A DNA stretch of 64,000 nucleotides from Fistulifera solaris (GCA_030295235.1 AP026151.1:496001-560000), one strand, 5' to 3'; shown: positions 1 through 11,563, numbered from the stretch's first letter. Translations and numbers: made by a program. The notes: generated from the letters alone by a model not told the origin.

Positions 1-905
1 ACGTTAACTTCCGACGATCGGAAGCTACATGCGCCAGCATTTGTGAGACTTTTACATCAGTATCCGCAGATCGCACAAGTGCGGTATCACGTGTCATTGG
101 TAGACCAACAGGAAGATGGGGAAAATTCTCAGAGCTACAGCAAAGGTAAAAGGATTTCAACGTACCCTGCTACCCATTATCAATATTCAGTGCCACTGGT
201 CATCTTCAAGGCGTTAAATCCTTTTATGAAGCGTATCCAGAAGCCATCGGCTTTATTGACAAAGGGCTAGGAACAGCTTTGCATTATGCATGCTATTGCA
301 GTGGAAGCGTCTCGGTTGTTCAGTTCTTACTCGATCGATTTCCCGACGCTGCAAGAATTACGAATCGGCAGTATCAATCGCCATTGCACATGGCTTGTTC
401 TGCAAGTTCTTCAAGTTCAGTTCAAAATAGAATAGGAAGCTCACAGCTTCAAATCGTTGAGCTTCTTTTGGAATGTTTTCCTGCTGCAGTGCGGCTGCTT
501 GACGAAAATGGATGCACCCCCTTTCACATGGCTTGTCAAGCTGGAGCACCTGTAGAAGTTCTTGCAGCACTTGTACGTTCGAGTGCCGAAGTCATTCAAA
601 TGGCGACCCGAACTCTCGAAAAGCCGCTTCACGTCGCAGCCGCCTGCAACAAATGCATTACCACCATTCAATATTTGTTAAACTTGGATCCTTCGCAAGC
701 GGCGGCAATTGATGACAAGATGCAAACGCCGCTGCACAAGGCGTGCACGGCGCAGCCCATATCACCAAAAATCGTTCGCACTCTTGTCAACGCTTACCCT
801 AACGCATTGACTATGAGAGATGATAACATAGAGACGCCGTACGATATCGCACTTCGGTTAGGACACGCATCACCTGACCTTCTCCGCGTTCTCAGCACCG
901 AATGA
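1..905 (+). CDS. Ankyrin-repeat protein, 5' partial
   Basis: The reading frame is already open at base 1, so the N-terminus lies outside the window. The C-terminal ~210 residues read as consecutive ankyrin repeats: TALHYAC near 275-290, SPLHMAC, TPFHMAC, KPLHVAAA and TPLHKAC at about 35-residue spacing, each followed by a leucine-rich helix (FLLDRFP, ELLLECFP, YLLNLDP). Ankyrin stacks are protein-binding scaffolds; nothing here identifies a partner. The 5' part (1-145) and the 3' part (from 211) are in different frames. A GT-AG intron 146-210 (65 nt) joins them in frame, entering the repeat at VKSFYEAYPEAIG. Stop TGA at 903-905. The domain call is secure; the intron is an inference from frame and splice-site fit. 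Confidence 0.8.
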
Positions 906-1080
906 CCCGTACTGCTGGATAAAGTTAAGAAGAAGGAAATAAAACAGGGATAACGAAGCGACTTGTCTACAAACTACAAGCGGTTCCGCTAAACAATTTG
1001 CAAGCCTTAAACATTTTTTTTGTTATACCTAACTTATTGTAGTAGTTTGCTCTCCATTTGATCACGAACTCCTCTCTTGA

Positions 1081-1962
1081 TTAAAAGATGACTCCCACAC
1101 CTTCTACTGTGTGAAATTTCTTTTGCAAAATCGAGCAATACGTCGGCCAAATATTCTTTTCCAGCACTTGCGCATTCGTCAAGACGGGTTCGACTTTGAC
1201 GGGAATATCGTCTTGCACCTTCAAGACCCCCGCCAAGGGCGTCTGGTCCGTCGGTGGTGTCGTGACAAAGGAATCGAGATTCTGCGATGGCACAACCATA
1301 TGACGCAAGGGAAACCAACCGTACTTGTCATCTTGATCAAAACCGGTGTGTACGGCGAGGCGCAAATGGGGAAACCGGGGTGTCACAAAGGGTTCGCCTG
1401 TGGAAGTATCAAAGATACGAAGTTCTGGAATGACGTTATGGACCAAATTGACGTAATTGACGTCGTTGGTGGCTTCGGGCGTAATCAAAATGTTGGCTTT
1501 GGTCAATTCCAAAGCGGCCTTCAAGGCTTGTTGAGCTTTGGAAGGGTCCTTTTGGCGACCAAAGGATCGAGCGTGTACAATACCAAGCCCGATTTGGAGC
1601 ACGCGAATTGTAGAACCATCTGTCGAGAGAAAAAAATTAAGGGTGTGAGAGGAGATTTCTCTGTAAGAATTATTGCAACTCAACTCAAACTCAACTTGTT
1701 CGGAAAAGTGTTGCGGCATCCACGAAAGTACGACATCACCAGCCGTAAAACCCATTTCCAAGAAACCGATGGCCAATGACTCGGAATAATACTGCACATG
1801 ACGTGTCGTCCAAGTAATGTTCTTGTGTTCGTAACGCACGACATCAAGATTGGGATTCGCCGACGCGAGGGCATCGACTTGACTGCCGCCGGCCGCCGCA
1901 AACGTTCGTATCGCAACGCTTCGTCGTGCCCGTAGAGCATTTGCCGCAATCGATCGAAGCAT
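1081..1962 (-). CDS. Truncated AMP-binding (acyl-CoA synthetase-like) protein, mitochondrial
   Basis: The start at 1962 gives an Arg/Ala/Ser-rich, acid-free N-terminus (MLRSIAANALRARRSVAIRT), a typical mitochondrial presequence. The body resembles only the N-terminal part of the ANL (acyl-CoA synthetase) fold, for example GFTAGDVVLSWMPQHFSEQ and LTKANILITPEATNDVNYV. It ends after about 290 residues without the ATP/AMP-binding P-loop (S/T-S/G-G-T-T-G) or the C-terminal lid, so ligase activity is doubtful. Intron 1620-1695 (76 nt, GTTGAG...ACAG) joins FSEQ to MVLQFACSKSGLVLYTLD. Downstream the frame must shift by one at the T4 run 1550-1553 (A4 in the gene); one more base gives VAKKDPSKAQQALKAALEL. 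Could be a diatom-specific non-catalytic paralogue. Family call is by resemblance; function unknown. Confidence 0.65.
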   Translation of the reverse strand: MLRSIAANALRARRSVAIRTFAAAGGSQVDALASANPNLDVVRYEHKNITWTTRHVQYYSESLAIGFLEMGFTAGDVVLSWMPQHFSEQVEFELSCNNSYREISSHTLNFFLSTDGSTIRVLQIGLGIVHARSFGRQKDPSKAQQALKAALELTKANILITPEATNDVNYVNLVHNVIPELRIFDTSTGEPFVTPRFPHLRLAVHTGFDQDDKYGWFPLRHMVVPSQNLDSFVTTPPTDQTPLAGVLKVQDDIPVKVEPVLTNAQVLEKNIWPTYCSILQKKFHTVEGVGVIF

Positions 1963-2294
1963 ATTGAGAGAAAAAAGGGATGAAACGTAATCAATTCGAC
2001 GAAATGAGAATGAGTTGATGCTTTTGTTGCTGTTATTTGCAAATAAATAAAGCGCAACAAAAAACAAAAACGTCGGCACCTAACGGACGGAGGACATACC
2101 TCATACTTGGAGGACTCAAAGTTTCATTGATTCCCGAATATGACGTGGCCTTTTAGGTTATGAGTTCATCACTTCCACCCAACCAACTTTTTTTCTCGTT
2201 CGACAGAAAAACGAGCATTTCGTCGTTATTGTTGTTCTGTTCATCCTGTGAGAGACATAGCACCCAAAGAATTTATTTCATAGAATATTCAAGC
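1963..2294. promoter_or_regulatory. Divergent intergenic region, AMP-binding protein / HAS1
   Basis: 332 bases between two divergently transcribed start codons, so it should contain both 5' UTRs and promoters. No TATA box, repeat or upstream coding segment was convincing by eye. Confidence 0.4.
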
Positions 2295-3945
2295 ATGGGA
2301 AAGAAAGAGAAAAGCAAAGCCTGTCCGATTCTTCGCAACAACCGCCAGAGGTTGTCGAAGAAACGCGAAAACGATCGGCTTCCGTCGACGAAGAACAAAA
2401 ACGAACAAGAAAAAGAGCAAACGGCAGTCCGAGAGTTCCGAATCATCAAATGCCGACGAAAAGCCCAATTTCTTTTCGAAAGAGCTCTTTTCCGAGTTGC
2501 CATTATGTGAAAAGACACAAAAGGCTTTGCAGGAAATGAAGATGGAACGGATGACGCAAATTCAATCACGAGCGATTCCGGCCTTATTGACCGGTAAAGA
2601 TGTTATTGGGGCGGCCAAGACCGGTAGCGGTAAAACGCTGGCCTTTTGTTGCCGTCCTTGGAATTGTTGCATCAGGCCAAATTTTCCTCAAAAAATGGGA
2701 CGGGTGTCGTCGTGATTACGCCCACGCGCGAATTGGCGATGCAAATTTACGGTGTCTTGCAAGAATTGTGTCAATATCATAGTCATACTTATGGCTTGAT
2801 TATGGGTGGAGCGAATCGCAAAACGGAGGCGGAGAAATTACAGAAAGGTGTCAATTTGATCGTTTGCACACCGGGTCGACTTTTGGATCACTTGCAAAAT
2901 ACGAAAGGCTTCAATTATCGAAACTTGTTGGCGTTGGTCATGGATGAAGCCGATCGAATTCTAGAACAAGGATTTGAGGATGATTTGCGAGCTATTTTGA
3001 AGCTACTGCCCAAGGAACGACAAACGATGTTGTTCTCGGCGACACAAACCAAGAAGGTAGAGGATTTGGCGCGTTTGTCTGTGAATTTTGAAAATTCCAT
3101 CTTTGTGGATGTCCCCAATGAAACGAAACTGGCGACTGCGGCGGGTTTGGAACAAGGATTTGTTACCTGTCCCTCGGATCAACGGTTTCTGTTGCTTTTA
3201 ACCTTTCTCAAAAAGAACAAGAAAAAGAAGATTATGGTTTTCTTTTCGTCTTGTAACTCTGTCAAGTTCCACGGAGAGCTGCTCAACTATATCGATGTAC
3301 CCGTCATGGATATCCATGGTCGACAAAAGCAAGTCAAGCGCACAACAACCTTTTTTCAATTCTGTAAGGCCAAAACGGGCACCTTGTTGTGCACCGATGT
3401 CGCCGCCCGTGGTTTGGATATTCCCGAGGTAGACTGGATCATTCAATTTGATCCGCCGGATGATCCGAAAGAATACATACACCGCGTGGGTCGAACGGCT
3501 CGAGGCGCCACCGGCTCGGGACGCGCCTTGTTGTTTTTGACTCCCGAGGAAACTGGATTTCTCAAGTACTTGCAAGCGGCCAAGGTGTCATTGAACGAAT
3601 ACGAGTTGCCCAAAACAGCCAACGTTCAGTCGCAATTACAACGTTTGATTGAAACCAACTATTATTTGAATCGGGCCGCGCGTGATGCGTACCGCAGCTA
3701 TTTGCTGGCGTATGCGAGTCACTCGCACCGCGATATCTTCAACGTGCACGCATTGGACTTGCAGGCGGTGGGCACCGCCTTTGGTTTCACGACACCACCG
3801 CGCGTGGATGTGGCGTTCGGGAAAGAATCAAAACGTAAAAAAAGTGGTCAGTGGGAAAAAGGCAACGGGTACGGGACACGCTTTCTCGGCTTCCAATCCG
3901 TACGGAAAACGGAGCAAGGATGATAAGCGGCAATTCTCTCATTAG
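2295..3945 (+). CDS. HAS1: DEAD-box ATP-dependent RNA helicase HAS1/DDX18
   Basis: Nucleolar helicase needed for 40S and 60S ribosome biogenesis. After a lysine/serine-rich N-terminus the helicase motifs occur in order: AAKTGSGKT (I), TPTRELAMQ (Ia), TPGRLLD (Ib), MDEADRIL (II), SAT (III), ARGLD (V) and HRVGRTAR (VI). The C-terminal [20 protein letters not shown] followed by [11 protein letters not shown] is specific to the HAS1/DDX18 subfamily, and the end [12 protein letters not shown] matches its usual tail. The frame breaks four times: one base appears missing at A4 2310-2313, A5 2410-2414 and T4 2644-2647 (restoring [11 protein letters not shown]), and one extra in A7 3838-3844. Length is then normal, about 550 residues. 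An essential gene with four breaks, all at homopolymer runs, argues for sequence error. Start ATG 2295 chosen as the first one giving an in-frame basic N-terminus. Confidence 0.93.
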
Positions 3946-4069
3946 TCTACACAATAGTATTAGTAAAATAGCGACGGTTTTACCAGGAAATCAAACAATA
4001 CAAACGTAGTTTACTTGAACTTATTCTACACAGAAACACCTTTTCACCTTCATTGTTCTCTTATTGTGT

Positions 4070-4873
4070 TCACGCACGATGCCATTTTGCACGGACGTTG
4101 CGAATCATTCTCGTGACAAAGGAAGTGATGATTCCCGGACGACGACGAGGAGGAGGAGACACCGGACGCGTGTAGTAGACGGGTGTGAATACGACCCCAG
4201 CCGGCGCATCCTTCTCCGTGACCGGCTCGACGTGACGCTCCAAGTGATCCGCCATATCTCGAATGATGCTCACCAATTTTTGCGTCCAGCGAATTTTGAC
4301 TTGTTGGGCTTGCGGACGAATGGCTTCCAAGGCGGCTTGTACCGATTGTAAGGCGTAGGTTCCTGTGCGAGACGCACTCTTTTCAATCAGATTCTCCAAA
4401 CGCTCCATTTCATCAAAGACGGCTCGTTCCATCGTTTCGAGTGAGTGTACTGCAGGAAGTTGCGGAAGCGACCATTTCGAGAAAGGTTCTGCCACAGTTG
4501 TCTTCCAGAATTGCAACGAACGCTCTCCCGTCGTTTGTGCACTTTGTTCGATCTGCAATTCGAGCTGCTGCATCGCCGAAAAGACCGTTTGCTCCCATTT
4601 TTCCGCACGGCTTTGGCTATTATCAGAGAAATCAATCTCCTTTTTCGGAACCTCCTGCAACGACAATTCACTCAATTCCAATTTGGCTTGCTGCAACATG
4701 GCCATGGCGGACACCATCCCGTCTTCTTCCTCCTTACGGAATCGACGAGGAATCCAGCCTTGCTGATCCAAAGCTGCGGAAGAATGAATACCGGTAGGCG
4801 CAAAGCGTTGCATCTGCGGAAGCAAGCCTTCCGCGACGATGAAAGAGAAAGAAACGCTCAAAGCAATCTTCAT
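4070..4873 (-). CDS. Unknown protein with N-terminal signal, likely plastid
   Basis: 267 residues, single uninterrupted frame. The N-terminus is hydrophobic (MKIALSVSFSFIVAEGLLPQ) and is followed by QRFAPTG, reminiscent of a signal peptide plus short transit peptide; no strong ASAFAP site is present, so plastid versus secretory destination is open. The middle is helical and charged (about residues 45-200), with two similar segments: EKWEQTVFSAMQQLELQIEQ and ETMERAVFDEMERLENLIEK each followed by a Ser/Thr-Gly segment, an apparent internal duplication. The C-terminus is basic and proline-rich (RPVSPPPRRRPG). No known domain recognised. It lies convergent with HAS1 (about 124 bases apart) and tandem with NSF. 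Confidence 0.75.
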   Translation of the reverse strand: MKIALSVSFSFIVAEGLLPQMQRFAPTGIHSSAALDQQGWIPRRFRKEEEDGMVSAMAMLQQAKLELSELSLQEVPKKEIDFSDNSQSRAEKWEQTVFSAMQQLELQIEQSAQTTGERSLQFWKTTVAEPFSKWSLPQLPAVHSLETMERAVFDEMERLENLIEKSASRTGTYALQSVQAALEAIRPQAQQVKIRWTQKLVSIIRDMADHLERHVEPVTEKDAPAGVVFTPVYYTRPVSPPPRRRPGIITSFVTRMIRNVRAKWHRA

Positions 4874-5289
4874 TCTGAAAGCGTCAAGTGGGTAAAAAGA
4901 AATTTCTAGCTGAATGATAAATGAGGGAAGTGTTGAGGAAACGAACGCTTTACGCCGCCGTTTGTTATGAAGAGTTCGGTGGGTGGAGGACGAGCACGCG
5001 AGCGCCGCATGACAAGTGTACTTCCATCATCAGCTATTTAAGCGAAAAAACTTAAAATAATAGTCCGTTGCAGCATTGTATGACGGAACGAAGTGACACG
5101 TTCGCCGTTGAAGGTAAATGGATACAAAAACTGTACTCGTGTCAAAATGCTTCACTAGGGTGATCCGTTGCACCCCGTCTCTAATTCCAGTTGAGCCTCC
5201 ATCATAGACTAGTCTAGTCTAAACAAATGAAGTTCCATGTCAGTTTATTTCCTTCTTTTTTATCAATAAAAATTCATTCGATGATTTAT
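4874..5289. other. Intergenic, 5' of 4070-4873 gene and 3' of NSF
   Basis: 416 bases. It must hold the promoter of the leftward gene and the 3' end of NSF. No repeat or further coding segment seen. Confidence 0.4.
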
Positions 5290-7664
5290 TCAATAGCCTA
5301 CAGTATGGAGGCATTCCATAAAGACATTGACGTCCACCCGTGCTTTCGGATTGCCCTGTTTGGCCATTTCCGCCACCATCAACAACTGCTTGATACCGAT
5401 CGGTTTCGCAATCGCCTTGGCGATGCTTTTTGATTCCTTTTCACCCATATGAGCCGCGACGCGTAAGACTTCCATGATTTGACTGGGTTGATCCAACAAC
5501 GGAACGCTCTGTTGAATGCCAAAGGCCGACGTCAAGCCCAAATCTTCCAACAAGTGCGGGACCGAAGTCGTACCAATGACAAGCAAACGACGTCCGTCAT
5601 CGGGTGGGACTTTCTTCAACAGCACGAGCAAGGTTTGCAACACGGTGTTACTGAAACGTGGTCCGATGGGGACGTATTCAATCAATCGCTCAATGTCGTC
5701 CAAAAAGATAATCGACAAGGAGGACTTGTACGAATCCATAAATGCTTTGTGGATCATTTGCGATTTCGATGTTTCCGAATAACCAATCATTTCATCGGCC
5801 GATACCATGCGGACAAAGGGAAAACCCGAGTCGACGGCGATTTTGGCCGCAATGGCGGTCTTGCCCGTATTCGCATGACCGGCCAGCAATACGGTCATGA
5901 GGGGGGTCTTGGAGGATGTGCGCACTTGATTGACGAGACGTTCCAATGTACCCATAAACAAATCGAACGAGTCACCGTACGGAACAAAGCCGTTGCGATA
6001 GCATGCCTTGAGTTCCTGCGACTTTGCACCAAATTTGGGTTCGACATCTCCCAAGGCGCGTTCAAAGTCTTCGTACTGCAAAATTAACTTTTTCGTATCG
6101 GGTGCCTTCTTCAAATCCTTCACATCGACACAACGAGTGAGTGCGTATGACGACGCCGCCTTGACGAGACCTTCAATTTCGGCACCGGAAAAGTTCTTGC
6201 ACTTCTCGGCAATTTCCGGGAGTCGGTCCAAAACTTCGGGCGTAATGCGCTTGGCTTCTCGCATGTTGCGCGTGTGAATGCCGAGAATTTGCAAGCGTCC
6301 CTGCAGATCGGGCAAACCAATCTCTACGTGGACTTCCAAACGACCGGGTCGGAGCAACGCATCATCAATCATATCCTTTCGATTGGTCATACCAATCAAG
6401 AGAATGTTGTTGAGGGAATCGACACCATCAATTTTGGACAGCAACTGATTCACAACAGAATCCGAGACACCGGTTCCATCTTTGACCGTACCACGTTGCT
6501 TGCAAATAGCATCCATTTCGTCCATAATGATAATATGCAACATACTTTGGTCTCCCATTTCGTTCTGTTCTTTTTCTGCCTCTACAAAAAGTTCTCTGAT
6601 CTTTTCTTCACTGCCGCCCACAAACTTATTGAGAACTTCGGGACCGTTCACTGCAGGAAAGGCGAAATGTGAATGAAAATGAAATGAATACATGAGTGTG
6701 TAAGTTGAATGTCAACAAGGAACACTGAATTCCATTCTCTCCACTTACCAATTTTGGGTTCACGCGCATTGAGCGCTTTCCCAATTTGTCGCGCAATCAA
6801 TGTTTTCCCACATCCCGGTGGTCCATAGAGCAACATGCCTCGGACATGATTGATTCCCATCTGCTTGATGATATGCGCGGGCCAAATCCGACTCGCAAAG
6901 GCCCGTCGAAAGATTTGATTGAATTCGGCATCGAGTCCCCCAATACCCAATTTTTCGAAATCAAAATCGTTGACAAAGATTGAATTGGCTCCACCACCCG
7001 CGCCTTCAACAATGAATTCACCCGTCAACACAAACGCGGTCGTGCCTTCGGCTCGTTTGAATCGAATTTGAGTCGATGACACCAACTGTCCCATATTCGT
7101 ATCCAACGTGGGAATTTCTCCACTTCCTTCTTTGCTTTTCCGACGTTGTTTCGGATCAATGGCGGCCAATTTGTGGACGGTAATTTCCAGTTTCGTTCCT
7201 TCAAAATCAATTGCCATGGACTGTCCGACCGCCAGCACTTGTTCTTCGAGGACCAACAAGACGGTTTGGGCCAATCGTTCGGTATCCAAATCGTGCGGAC
7301 GCGATCCTTTGGCGGCCGCCGCTTTGCTCAAAGTATCGACCGTCATTTCCAACAAAGCCAAGGCGGCGACCGGTCGAGGGAGTGGCGTTAAGGTGACGGC
7401 AGCCGCTAATGACAATTTGGCAAAGCGTCGTTGTAAACCATTGAGCGCGACTTGTTCGTCCGTAATGCCCGAATTGGCTTCGACGGCGTACGGATGTCCA
7501 TTCAATGTGATCAAATGGGCTGTTCCTCCGCAAACAGGTTCCACTTGGTGCTGTGCAAAGAATTGTTGCATTTGTGTCATGTTATCGGGACTGATGTATA
7601 TTTTATTTGTCAAAGCCAACCGGTTGGACGGTAAATTGGCAACTTGGAGTTTTAATTTGAACAT
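5290..7664 (-). CDS. NSF: Vesicle-fusing ATPase NSF (Sec18)
   Basis: Hexameric AAA+ ATPase that disassembles SNARE complexes after membrane fusion, at Golgi and endosomal membranes. Order: N-domain (about 1-200), D1 with Walker [16 protein letters not shown] and Walker [11 protein letters not shown], second region of homology [17 protein letters not shown] (an arginine-finger motif), then D2 with Walker [14 protein letters not shown] and the degenerate Walker [14 protein letters not shown], the usual NSF asymmetry. Length about 758 residues is normal. One intron, 6651-6748 (98 nt, GTAAGT...GCAG), splits the GTG valine codon in [14 protein letters not shown]. No frame break, unlike many neighbours. 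It is divergent from the SulP transporter. Confidence 0.96.
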
Positions 7665-8184
7665 TGTTGGCTAAGAGAATGCGTACTTGAAGAGTAATGA
7701 AGGCGTCAAAGGAGTTTCAAGAGTTTTGCGGATGAAAGGGATGGTATTATCGTTCGTTGTTACAAAAATCAAAGTAGACTCAATCACATCGCAACGGATC
7801 CTAAAAATAAACGGAGGAAGCGACGACGAATAAAAGGAAAACGGTCGCAAAAGTCGCACACGAGCGGCACAAAAGGATGACCTCTTTATGACCGACACTC
7901 CGTAAGTACACTTTTACATACAGTCAGCCTCCCTTTTGCAACGCACGAGTCAACACATCGGACGACGGTGGGACGTTTCAGCCCCAAAGGTGCGTGCGCG
8001 CGCGCCCGATCGACTGCTCCGGAGTAACTGACAGACGGACGCGCCATCTTTTCTTTCTCTTTCGCATCTCTCATCTCGCGCGCACCCCGCCATTCTCTTT
8101 TGCCCGATTTCTTCTTTTTCTTGTTGATCGTCGTGGCACATCTTTCTTCATCATATTACCAGGTACCATTCCTAGATAGGAATC
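7665..8184. promoter_or_regulatory. Divergent intergenic region NSF / SulP transporter
   Basis: 520 bases shared by two divergent genes. Pyrimidine-rich toward 8184 and with a short GCGCGCGC stretch near 7990-8010. No upstream coding exon or repeat was convincing. Confidence 0.4.
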
Positions 8185-10967
8185 ATGACAGTCACAACAC
8201 CTCTTACTGGAGGACGTGCTCGATCATCTTCGGTCGGAACCGATTCATTCAAAATATCCCCTTCCTATTCTCCGTTGCGACCCGAACAACTGCCTCATCA
8301 CCACTCCTCGTATGGAGCCACCACCGCGCCCTTGTTGCCACTCCCGCAAGAAGAACCGGTACAGCCACTTCGATTCTATCGCATTTTGCAATATTTCGTA
8401 TACGCGACCATCAACGTCGTGATTGGTGTACCGGGATTGTACGGATACGCTTCCGTCATCTTTCATCATCCCGTCTTTCAACCGCACATGAATGCGTTGA
8501 GTAAATTGGTGCTATTGAGTAGCTTCTTACATCAATTGGCGTTTACTTTATGTTCAAGTTTACCGTTTGCGATTGGCATGGTGCAGGATGCCGGTTTGAT
8601 CTTTTGAGTTCCATGAGTACGTCTGTGGCGGAACAATTGACCGAGTATTATTCTGCGGAACAAGATCATCATCTGAGAGAACGCGCCATTCTCAGTACAA
8701 CCATTGTACTGTTATCGGGAGGTACCGCGTGTTTGGGATTGGTCCTCGTCATTATGGGCAAATTCAAATTGGCGAATGCGGTCGCCTATTTGCCCATGCC
8801 CGTTGTTGGAGGATATCTGGCGTTCATTGGTTATTTTTGTTTTCAAGCCGGTGTCGCCCTCTGTATCAGTCAACCCATGACGCGCGTCGAAGATTGGGCT
8901 TTGTTATTGCAATGGCCTCTCCTCAAATTGGCGTTACCGGGATTGGCCGCGGCGGTGGTCTTTACGTGGATTGCGCGCAATCCGAAGTATGATGCGTGGT
9001 TGCCCTTGGCTATGATGGCCGTTCCGGCGGCCTTTTATATCGTCGTGTGTGGCATTACGCGAGTTGGTTTGGACGGTGCTCGAGAACAAGGCTGGGTCGG
9101 ACCCGAATCACCCAGTGTGCCGGTATCGGAACTCTTTCATTTGGTCGATTGGTCACTGGTGCATTGGTCTTGTGTCGCGGATCTCTTATTGACTTGGGTT
9201 GGAATGGTCTTTGTGGTGTCTTTTGCGTCGTGTCTCGATGTTGCGGCCATTGCGATGGATATGGGAGAAGCACTGGATACGAACAAGGAGTTGGTCACCG
9301 TCGGGATCGGGAATGTATTGTCGGGGCTTGGATTTGGATTCACGGGGTCGTACATTTTTTCGCAAACAATTTTTACGTATCGCACCAATGTTCATTCCCG
9401 TTGGATTGGTGTCCTCGTCATGGTGGCCTATTTGTACATTATCACATCACCCGTCAATCTTCTACAAGTGTCTCCTCTCTTCTTCTTGGGTTCGACGCTG
9501 ATTTTCATTGGTTATGACTTGTTGTACGAGTGGCTTTTATTGATTCGACACAAGATTTTCCGCTCGGAGTATTTGATTGTGTGGGCCACTTTCTTGGCCA
9601 TTCAAGTGGTGGGAATGGATGCGGGGATCGTTTTGGGTATTTTGGTGAGCTTGGTCGATCATGTTGTGACTTCGGCAAAGCTGGTGCAAGTGACTCGCGT
9701 TTCCAAAAAATCACGTGCCGTGTGGTCGCCCCTCGAATCCAAAATATTGAATGAGCAAGCTTATCATTCCCAATCACCCAAAGTGATCGTTCTTGAAATT
9801 AGTGGCACTGTTTTCTTTGGAAGTTCCTTGCAGTTATTTCAACGAATGTTGGAAGAAACTCATTTGAGTTTCGAGAATGATGATGCGCATCACCATCCGT
9901 TTCATCAACCGGGATGGCAATCACCGCATACCAATTCGACCGCCTTGACACAAATCCGATCCCCCAAATCACCCAACGGACACCACCATAATGGCGCTCC
10001 ACCATCACAACATCGAGTCGTCTTTCGACCTCCGCAGTTCATCGTCTTGGATTTGACCCAGTTATCCGAATTGGATGCGTCGGCGTGTCGTGGTTGCTTT
10101 TTGCAGTTTGTGAGTATCTGCTCCAAACACAACGTGTTAGTGTGTGCGGCCGGACCGTCCCAACGCACGGATTGGATGTTGCGCAGTCACAATGTATGCT
10201 ATTCGACCGTTCCAGAAGAAGAAAAGCTGAAAGCGCAATGTTTACAATCCCACTATGCCACGACACAGCTCAATACGAAAATTGACAAGATGCTCGTCTT
10301 TGTTACGACGCTGGAAGCACTGGAATTTTGTGAAACGACCTTATTGCAACGGGCACATCGCACAACGGTCCTGTCCCCACTGCAACGACGCATACAACAA
10401 GGACAAACATTGACGGTGGCATCAATATTTCAACTCCTGTTGGATGCAACGGAGGAAGAAGAGGAATTGCTGAAATTGTTGGAGAGTGGTCGCTATCATG
10501 ATGAAATTTCTTTTCAAGCGGGTGATGTAGTGTTTGCGAAAGACACTCACGCCGATGCCTTTTATGTGGTTCTTCAAGGAAGTGTGGCGATAGTGTCCAC
10601 GTCCAGCACCCATCGCCGAAAATCCTTTCGGCAACCCTTTCCGGGGACGAATGCTGGTGCCCTGATAACACCGACATCACCCACCACCACGGCGACGACC
10701 CCCCGCCTGGACCCAAAATTAGCGGCTCACGCCACGAGTGTGTGGCCGACCGGAGGCGTCTTTGGATTTGTCGATTTTTGGTTGCAACGCCCTCGGGTCT
10801 TTCAAGTCGTGTGTTGCACCCAATCTCCTACTATATGCGCCAAAATGACGCATTCCCATTGGAATCTGTTGCAACAAGAGAATGAAGCACTCGCGGCTTT
10901 GGTGCAGCGCGTTTTATTAAATGCGAGCGTCGCGGATTTGGCGAATTGTACTTGTAGTGAAACCTAG
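8185..10967 (+). CDS. SulP/SLC26-like transporter with STAS and cyclic-nucleotide-binding-like domains
   Basis: Multi-pass SulP transporter core (about residues 70-500; hydrophobic helices such as VVIGVPGLYGYASVIF, KLANAVAYLPMPVVGGYLAF and TWVGMVFVVSFASCLDVAAI), then a STAS domain (SPKVIVLEISGTVFFGSS ... FIVLDLTQLSELDASACRG) and a cNMP-binding-like beta-roll (GDVVFAKDTHADAFYVVLQG ... GGVFGFVDFW). This layout matches the fungal SulP-STAS-CNB group that includes yeast Vsb1 (vacuolar basic amino acid storage), rather than simple sulfate permeases, so substrate and vacuolar location are inferences. A His/Pro-rich linker interrupts the STAS domain (about 9880-10020). The first 140 residues are in another frame; one extra T at the T4 run 8602-8605 joins DAGLIF to LSSMSTS. 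About 926 residues when joined. Confidence 0.88.
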
Positions 10968-11001
10968 TAAAAGAAGGAATATAGAAAAGCCCAAGCATCG
11001 A

Positions 11002-11232
11002 CTAAGATGCGTTATTATCATTACTACTACTACCACCGGGATTATTCGTTTCCGCTTGCTCTTGTATTCGCTGGGAATGAAATTCGCGCAAGGGCTCACT
11101 GAAAATATAATGGCCGGAAACAACCCCCACACCGGCCGCAACGAACAAATGCAACAAACTGCCCGGTCCAGTACGTGTCCGACGAAATCCCGGTCGCATA
11201 CCAATGGCGCGTAAAAAACCTTGCCAGTACAT
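11002..11232 (-). CDS. Small single-pass membrane protein
   Basis: 76 residues from the ATG at 11232. A short basic N-terminal part (MYWQGFLRAIGMRPGFRRTR) leads into one hydrophobic segment (LLHLFVAAGVGVVSGHYIF), then a polar Ser/Asn/Gln-rich tail. The layout resembles small mitochondrial inner-membrane or assembly factors conserved in eukaryotes, but I cannot name a family. The gene is convergent with the SulP transporter, with only 34 bases between stop codons. Its clean reading frame and transmembrane helix support it as real. An upstream in-frame TTG was not used. Confidence 0.55.
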   Translation of the reverse strand: MYWQGFLRAIGMRPGFRRTRTGPGSLLHLFVAAGVGVVSGHYIFSEPLREFHSQRIQEQAETNNPGGSSSNDNNAS

Positions 11233-11563
11233 GTTGATACGCAAGATAGTGTAGATTGATTAGCTGTTGTTGAAGAAAAAGAATGATAGGAATGGGAATG
11301 ATGTTCCCTGAAGAACGTTTTATTGCTCATCACATTTTTTGCCATCGGTCGTCGCGTCGTCGCGGCACACCGCGATCGTCAGCCCGTCGATCCGACCTTC
11401 TTTTCGTTACCTGGTACTGTATACACTTCTGCTATTCGAGCTAAGGTTACCAAGTACCGGTACCCGGTACCGTACCCTGTACACTACAAGTATAATGATG
11501 CTAGAGGGAGACTTCCTTCAGAGCTAGTCTATAATAAACCTGAAACATAGAATAAATCACATT
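11233..11563. other. Intergenic with GGTACC-type palindromic array
   Basis: 331 bases. It contains a run of overlapping GGTAC/GTACC units at about 11445-11482 (for example ACCGGTACCCGGTACCGTAC), a motif type that recurs in other intergenic regions of this window. Confidence 0.5.

Noticed and set aside
146-190. 45-nt intron in the ankyrin gene using AG at 189-190
   Set aside because: Puts the downstream exon in the wrong frame; AG at 209-210 gives the ankyrin frame.
10917-11345. Longer minus-strand frame overlapping the 76-residue membrane protein
   Set aside because: Different frame, composition random, overlaps the SulP stop region; the shorter frame has a good membrane helix.
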